NCBI RefSeq assembly: GCF_040954835.1
Contig: NC_090696.1
Location: forward strand, 76,569,722 to 76,633,721
Length of the DNA stretch: 64,000 nt
Direction of reading: 5' to 3'
Origin: Lepisosteus oculatus
Taxonomy: Eukaryota > Chordata > Actinopteri > Semionotiformes > Lepisosteidae
This document shows positions 58,901 to 64,000 of this stretch, in pieces. The notes beneath the pieces are model-generated. The model saw nothing but the letters and a program-made list of their open reading frames with translations. It searched no databases and was not told the DNA's origin. The position numbers and the translations under genes are program-made. How positions within the stretch are numbered: position 1 is the stretch's first letter; each line of letters begins with the position of its first letter.

Positions 58901-61900
58901 GGAGCAATCATCGATGTTGCTCAAATCCATTTCTGGGTACCTGCAAATCTAAATGAGTTTCCAAAATGAATGTTATTACAAATCAATCTGGATATAATTT
59001 GGTTTTGAATTAAAGGATAAATACTCTCTGCTGTCAAGTTTGAAGGACGGAGAACTATGTTGCACAGAAGCTTGATACTGTTAATCGTTACTACTGTAAG
59101 GTGATTGAAGGCCGACAGGTCCGACTTGAACTGCTTTGTAATAAATGGAAAGACGAATATGGAAAATGCATTTATGTCCTGTATACTCTGATTATTTTAG
59201 ATTAGACCCAGTCTGAGCTGTGTCCTGAACCATTTTACAATGAAGTAATTGTTTATTATTCAAATTTTTTAATATATGGAGTTTTGATTTTTAAAGGGAC
59301 CCTGATGACAGATTCATGCTCCATGGGCACATGTGAGCAACACATTAGCTTTTCCCATGCTGGGATCTGAACGATTGTAAACAGACTCTACGGTATGTGG
59401 AGGATTTCTAACTGCGTTATGTTAAAAACCTGCTAAGCTGAAAAACTCATAAACACAATCCAACGTGCTATTTCTATGTGATGATAAAAACATTTAATTG
59501 TGCAGAGATTATATTATTTAACTAATAATCTCTGGTTGCCTTTCTTACTTCAAATTCTGCTGTGAAAAGGTGTGCCTTTGTCACATTTTAAATGAGGTGG
59601 AAGTAAATTCTGGTTCATGTTTCTAAAGATGCATTCCAAAACTGTTTGTTTAAAAGATATAACTAATCGGTGCTGTATCTATTGTTTCTGCTCCTGCATC
59701 TGAATTAAAGAGGAGCGTTGTTTCAGGTTAGCAGGGTTGACCTTAGAGCTTTTACTCATGGTATCGGAACAGGTTCAGTACACAGACAGGCCATAGAACA
59801 CAGCAGCCTTCCCCACTGTGCAGTATTACTGGCTGAGGGGCAGAGCTGCTCTTGACTGGTGAGTCCGCGTCACACTAATGCCTGGCAGGTCAGATTTATT
59901 CCACTCTAATTCACTAAACAGGAGGCAGGATAAAAGAAGGGGACGAAACCTGGCTGAAGTGCATCGAGCCTCTGCTAGTATCTTTCTCTTCCTGCTTTGC
60001 CCAGTGATGTCACCAGGAGGAGTTTGGAGCTGTGCTATAGATTAATTTTCTCCACCGGTCTTGGTTAATGCCTTCCTGGTTGCCCAAGCAGGTGCAGGAA
60101 CCTGCTGTGAAATAACCTTGTTAATAGGCGTGCTCATCGCACTGTGTAGATTGTGTGTCATTCCTTTGTTAGCCAGGAACACTAGAGTTCCTGGCAGTTG
60201 AATAACAAAATAAAGTGACAGGATCTCTGTTGTTAATAATGATAACCTTCACTTGGTCCCAAAGATTTAACTTGGTCCAGGTAATTTCTTGAAGGGCATT
60301 CATCACGTGCAAAGCCACTGTAAACTGCGCCTGTCTGATAGAATGTCCACAGCCTACTTACTGCTTTGAATCAAACACTCTAGTGCAGTGATTTTTGTTC
60401 CTCATTATTACGGTTTCTGCTGCTGCTCTAGATTCTTCAGCATAAATAAGGGAGCAACTTCATAACGGATCGGAGCACATGTTGTCTCGCAGGCAAAAAG
60501 CATCCCTGTAGATGATGAAACGATTGAAGACATGAACTTCAGTAGCAGCTATTTTTAATCAGTTCTGTTATGTAGCATTCTCTTCAATGATAGAAATTTT
60601 ACACTTAAAATAGCAGCTTACTGGGCAGTTTGCAATAATTGCGTAATTTGCAGTATGTGATTAAACCTTAATTTACAGAAAGTAATGATTAAGAGATTTT
60701 TTTTTTTTCCAGGTTTTAATGGTAGTAATATAAGAAGGGAGAAATGCTTGTCTGTCTTCTGTCAGAACGATGCATTTGATGTTTTAGTTTATTCTTTAGC
60801 ATAGAACTAACATTTAACAGCCTCCCTGTCTCTGTCATCCGGAATGTTTAGTCACCTTGTTTCTGTTGGAGTTGTACGGAATATTAATTCCATAAGCTTT
60901 GCGCTTTGCTGCTGTGGATCTTCGGGCGGTTAAATCCCTCCTTTTAAAATGCCATATTTTAATGAAATCTGGTATTAAGCAAATCTCTGTTCCGTTTTGG
61001 GGGTTTTCATTTTTGAATTTAAATTTCCCTCGTGCCAGTAGGCTTATATGACCTATCTCAAATGACCCGAAACTGCTGGTTGAGTTCGTGCTGCCCGTGC
61101 AGGGCGCCGTCCTCGCTGACTTCTGCTAGTCCTCATGCAGCAGGGAAGTCATTGGTGTGACTGGATGCCTGTTCTCTGTTCCAGCCGCGCCTCCCGTCGG
61201 CTGCAAACAGGAGCACAAGCCTTCCCAGTCTGCGACGTCGGCTGGGCCCCACAGTGCTGCGCGGACCCCCTTAGGAAGACCCCCCGGGGGACGACACAGG
61301 ACCCCCTTGGTTGCCACCAGGACCCCAGCAGCAGGTAAGCCCCGGAGAAAGGGCCGCCCGTGAACAGGCCTCCGTACTGCAGCTGGGAACAGGGGTCTCG
61401 ACTGTGGCCAAAACGAGCCGCGAAACCTTAGAACAATCCGCCTTAACGGAAGAAACGCACGTGAGGGAAAACTAAAAAAAAAAAAGAAAAAAAAAAGGCA
61501 CTAGCGAATGAAGTACTGTCTGTAACGTTATCACGCGCTTTACGTGTGCGCCTAACCAGGCAACCACTTGAGCGTGCCCCACGGCTGTCTCAGGCGTGCG
61601 CAGGTGTCGAGCAACGTAAAGTGCTCAGGGATGGTAACCGGTGGCGACGAGCTGCGCCGCGACACTGAGCTGGGTGCCGGGCTTTTACAGCTTCGTCACT
61701 TGCACGTCTTTATGAACGACTGCGTGCCGGGGCTGGAGTGCCTTAACGCGAGCCGTCGCCGTGCTGTTGGTAACCACCTCTGGCCACGGCCTCGGGCGCG
61801 AGGGGCGCGTGGAGCCGGTTTGGAGCTCGTTCTGCACTGCTCTGGTTCCTGGGCCGCCACTGGTAACAGGCCGAGACGTGCTGGGGGTCTTGCCTCACCT

Positions 61901-63916
61901 GCCTTGCACCAGAGAGTGTTTTTTTGCAGGAGGGGGAGTTTCGGCAAGGCTTTTTTCTGTGCGCGAAAGACTTCTAGAACAGCATGACATTTTAATTTTT
62001 CTTAATCCTCCTGGCCCGAGCAGTTCTGGGTCTTTTCAAAGTCTTTTGCCCGCCTGTTTTCTTTTTTCCCCCCCGCTGTGGTCACAGTAAAACAGATATT
62101 CATCATAAGAAATGTCTGGCAGACAGGACAGAGGGTCTTTACGGAAGCTGTAGTGGTATAATGGTCTGTTTTTTTTTTTTGTTGTTGTTGATGTTTTTCC
62201 CCTTTCCCAGAATCCACAACTTTCAAACGGCAAGAGAGGTTGTTTTGCATTTTGCTGACATCCGTGGTACAGCTCGGAGTAATTCACTGCAGATGACTGA
62301 GCTGTTGAGGTCGTTTCTGCTGTGGATGATTAGACATGCTGCGATGCTGTGCAAGTGGCACAGACGCCAAAGAAAGCTTCCCTAATCCCTCCAGAAGGTC
62401 CCTTAAAGCTCGCCTGATCTCGTTTTGAAGATGTCTGTACGTTTATGGTTAAATATGCAAATTTGTCAGACTATTCTAGTTAGCTAGTGTGAATCTGTTC
62501 AAAGAAATGTATCTGTTGTACAGTCTTTCTGCCCTCAAATTATTCAGTAGTAATTTCCAGTTATGCCTGCCATGGGCTTTCTCAGCAGGATATAAACTGG
62601 AGTGCCACGTTAGTCTCTGGAACATGATGCAAGTTGAAAGTTAGCTAGGTTGTTGGAGAACTGGTACTGCTGAGGTGCAAATCTGTTGTCCTTTGCACAC
62701 AAGCTATTTATCTGCCCTCATCTCACTTGCATAACGGGTGCATTTTCCTTCCAAAAACTGCAGTTTCACATTGAAATTGTCTCAACCCACACAGGGAAGA
62801 TGAACCGCCTTTTCTTGTAGGTGGGAGACAATCTGCTGTGTGCTAAGATTGCAACAACTTTACTCCAATGAAAGCCACTAGACATTGTAGAAAAAGTCAT
62901 TGATTAGGCATAGTTACTGTAATAACATGTAATAGTTATCCCTTTCATGTGTTCAGGGCAACTTGATTTCAAGCAAATGTTGGAGTTCACTTTCACCCTG
63001 CTGTGAAAACATTGGCGTCCTACTGTATGCATGTCCTTGGCTACAAAAAGCCATACTATGGAGCTATGGAGGAACATTTTAGCTTTCTTAGTTATGTGTA
63101 CAGTATTGGAAGTGGTGAGTGAGGATGTTACACATTATACATTAATAGCTTTTGTGCTAAAATGAAACATTAACTAATCCAGTAGTTACCCAGTCTAGTG
63201 TTGACATGCTGTCAATCCATCGGGAAGCAACACTGCCTCAAGCCTGCTTGATGATGGGCAGGATTTCCAAGCTGTCGTCATGTGACCTGCTTTTCCAGGA
63301 GCTGCACTCTTCACCCCACATTTTAAAACTGCACTGGCATCCCTGCCTGTACTAATGCAGGCCTGGGCGCTGTGGCACTACTTCAGAAACTAGTGCTTTT
63401 TCTGGTTTAACTCCAGTACTGTGTCATGTACAAATTTCCCGTTTCAGACTGGGATTCTTGTCATTAATTCAAAGTCCATTCGTCTGTTCATGTGGCTGTT
63501 TGAAGTGTTTTTTATTGTACTTAAATGTCTTCGTGTAAGATAGTCTTCTGGATTATAAGAATATACTGTCAGGAGTTTTTTTAAACAGTGCAGATGTTGG
63601 GTAAAGTGAAATGCATGCATACTGTAGGCTTTGCTCCTATAGTAGAACAGCCATGAATTTGGTTCCATGTACATAATTCACTGGAGATGCTTCCGAAATG
63701 ATGATGGCTGGCTGCATTTTACTGATATGAAGGAGGAGATGCATGGATTTCACAGCAGTAATGAGGGCTTCATCAGCATGTTAATGTCGCTCCTTGTCCT
63801 CTCTCCAGGAAGCAAGACCTCAGCCTTTCAAGCTCAAAACCCTCCAAGAGCCACTTCGACAAGTCAAACGCCCAAGTCATCTTCCAGTGTTTCCAGTAGA
63901 CAAGTACGTCCCACAG
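47693..63916 (+). CDS. MTUS1: MTUS1, microtubule-associated scaffold protein 1 (5' portion, five exons)
   Basis: MTUS1 (ATIP) binds microtubules and the angiotensin AT2 receptor through a C-terminal coiled coil; the long isoforms carry a large disordered N-terminal region. Five exons (47693-49987, 54299-54503, 57537-57728, 61185-61334, 63809-63916) join in phase and encode about 898 residues from ATG 47948. Diagnostic matches are PKPDFKNIKPKVVSR (human PRPNFKNVKAKVMSR) near residue 500 and LRRTSSVSSVASSLSE (human LRRTGSTPSIASTHSE) in the third exon. Most of the remainder is Ser/Pro/Lys-rich and diverged. The coiled coil lies past base 64000. Position beside FGL1 agrees with human 8p22. MTUS2 is a paralogue, but synteny favours MTUS1. 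Confidence 0.88.
47695..47894 (+). promoter_or_regulatory. Cluster of upstream ORFs in the MTUS1 leader
   Basis: Six upstream ATGs precede the main start, each with its own stop: 47695-47724, 47721-47738, 47732-47746, 47764-47787, 47784-47873 (29 codons) and 47874-47894. All end before ATG 47948. Such leaders usually lower or condition translation of the main frame. Confidence 0.6.
49988..54298 (+). other. MTUS1 intron
   Basis: 4.3 kb of ordinary AT-rich intron with no named repeat that I can support. A pair of overlapping ORFs at 51348-51659 on both strands is GC-richer than the background and may be an old repeat. Confidence 0.5.
54299..54503 (+). CDS. MTUS1: MTUS1 second coding exon
   Basis: Acceptor CTCCTGAACAG precedes 54299 and donor GTAAGA follows 54503; it leaves in phase 1. 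It codes a Pro/Ser/Ala/Lys-rich basic stretch including RTRLGQKPYPSKPRGAPSSL and GNASPSRTKPLSAP. Codon-level openness and phase fit to the next exon support it more than conservation does. Confidence 0.8.
54504..57536 (+). other. MTUS1 intron with repeat copy D and an X-box-like site
   Basis: Intronic sequence. It contains the repeat fragment at 55440, the RFX-like palindrome at 55929-55942 and a ten-base G tract at 56665-56674. I see no other exon. Confidence 0.5.
55440..55487 (+). repeat. Dispersed repeat family, copy D (truncated)
   Basis: GGAACAGGTAATGGGTTTAT followed by TCCATGCTGGAAAAAAAGGA matches the first third of copies A and B, then the similarity ends. Confidence 0.7.
57537..57728 (+). 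CDS. MTUS1: MTUS1 third coding exon
   Basis: Acceptor AATTTGTAG precedes 57537 and donor GTAAGC follows 57728. It enters and leaves in phase 1. KLPVKPQALRRTSSVSSVAS followed by SLSEPNTATGNGR lines up with human KASLKSPALRRTGSTPSIAS and THSEL. This is the best evidence for gene identity. Confidence 0.88.
57729..61184 (+). other. MTUS1 intron
   Basis: 3.5 kb of AT-rich intron. I see no additional exon, RNA gene or nameable repeat. Confidence 0.5.
61185..61334 (+). CDS. MTUS1: MTUS1 fourth coding exon
   Basis: Acceptor TCTCTGTTCCAG precedes 61185 and donor GTAAGC follows 61334. The phase 1 to phase 1 length of 150 bases allows in-frame skipping. The product (PVGCKQEHKPSQSATSAGPH, ARTPLGRPPGGRHRTPLVAT) is basic and Pro/Thr-rich with no motif that I recognise. 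Confidence 0.75.
61335..63808 (+). other. MTUS1 intron with a GC-rich patch
   Basis: The first 650 bases are CpG-rich, with A-rich runs at 61471-61498; the remainder is AT-rich. The 139-codon ORF at 61568-61987 has no recognisable domain. Confidence 0.5.
63809..63916 (+). CDS. MTUS1: MTUS1 fifth coding exon (last in window)
   Basis: Acceptor CCTCTCTCCAG precedes 63809 and donor GTAATG follows 63916. It is 108 bases, phase 1 to phase 1. It codes SKTSAFQAQNPPRATSTSQT and PKSSSSVSSRQVRPT, Ser/Thr-rich. The gene continues beyond base 64000. Confidence 0.75.
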
Positions 63917-64000
63917 GTAATGTGCTCTTTCTCCATTCCAGTGGCTCTGTTGGAGTACTGTGTTTGCCTGTATAATTGCAATGAGAGGGTCTAGGCTGGC

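Noticed and set aside
61568..61987. 139-codon plus-strand ORF
   Set aside because: Arginine/glycine-rich chance frame in CpG-rich intron sequence.
1..64000. CRISPR arrays, bacterial operons, prophage or an endogenous viral genome
   Set aside because: No regularly spaced repeats, no dense gene packing and no viral protein signature were seen; the window is vertebrate genomic DNA.

Overview
This window is intron-rich animal nuclear DNA. It carries parts of three vertebrate genes, which I recognise from conceptual translation of exons bounded by GT/AG splice sites. It holds no bacterial operon, CRISPR array or phage. Protein similarity and repeat content (a tRNA-derived SINE, a LINE 3'-end fragment, and several dispersed repeats of types I associate with fish genomes) point to a ray-finned fish. 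The tetrapod-like gene order and SINE style make a non-teleost such as a gar or bowfin my first guess. That is an inference and I cannot fix the species.

Layout. (1) 648-12624, minus strand: thirteen coding exons of PCM1, the centriolar-satellite scaffold. They encode the start Met and about 783 residues, roughly the N-terminal 40% of the protein; the rest lies beyond base 1. The CpG-rich promoter region is at about 13.4-15.2 kb. (2) 16660-24440, plus strand: all seven coding exons of FGL1, the secreted fibrinogen-like hepatokine, with a polyadenylation signal at 24665. Exon 6 carries what looks like an 8-bp deletion that breaks the reading frame inside the fibrinogen domain. (3) 24.7-47.7 kb: a spacer with no convincing coding gene. 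It contains repeats and possible first exons of the next gene. (4) 47693-63916, plus strand: five exons of MTUS1, a microtubule-associated scaffold. The first is a 2.3-kb exon with a uORF-rich leader and 680 codons. The gene continues past base 64000.

The order MTUS1-FGL1-PCM1, with PCM1 divergent from the other two, matches human chromosome 8p22 as I know it. This is an old conserved block rather than a new system. PCM1 and MTUS1 are microtubule/centrosome proteins; FGL1 is functionally unrelated and is a neighbour by descent.

The points most worth a second look are the FGL1 frameshift, a 56-codon in-frame PCM1 exon that I do not find in the human protein as I remember it, RFX X-box-like sites near PCM1 and inside MTUS1, the crowded upstream ORFs of MTUS1, and a four-copy repeat family that includes one fold-back copy.
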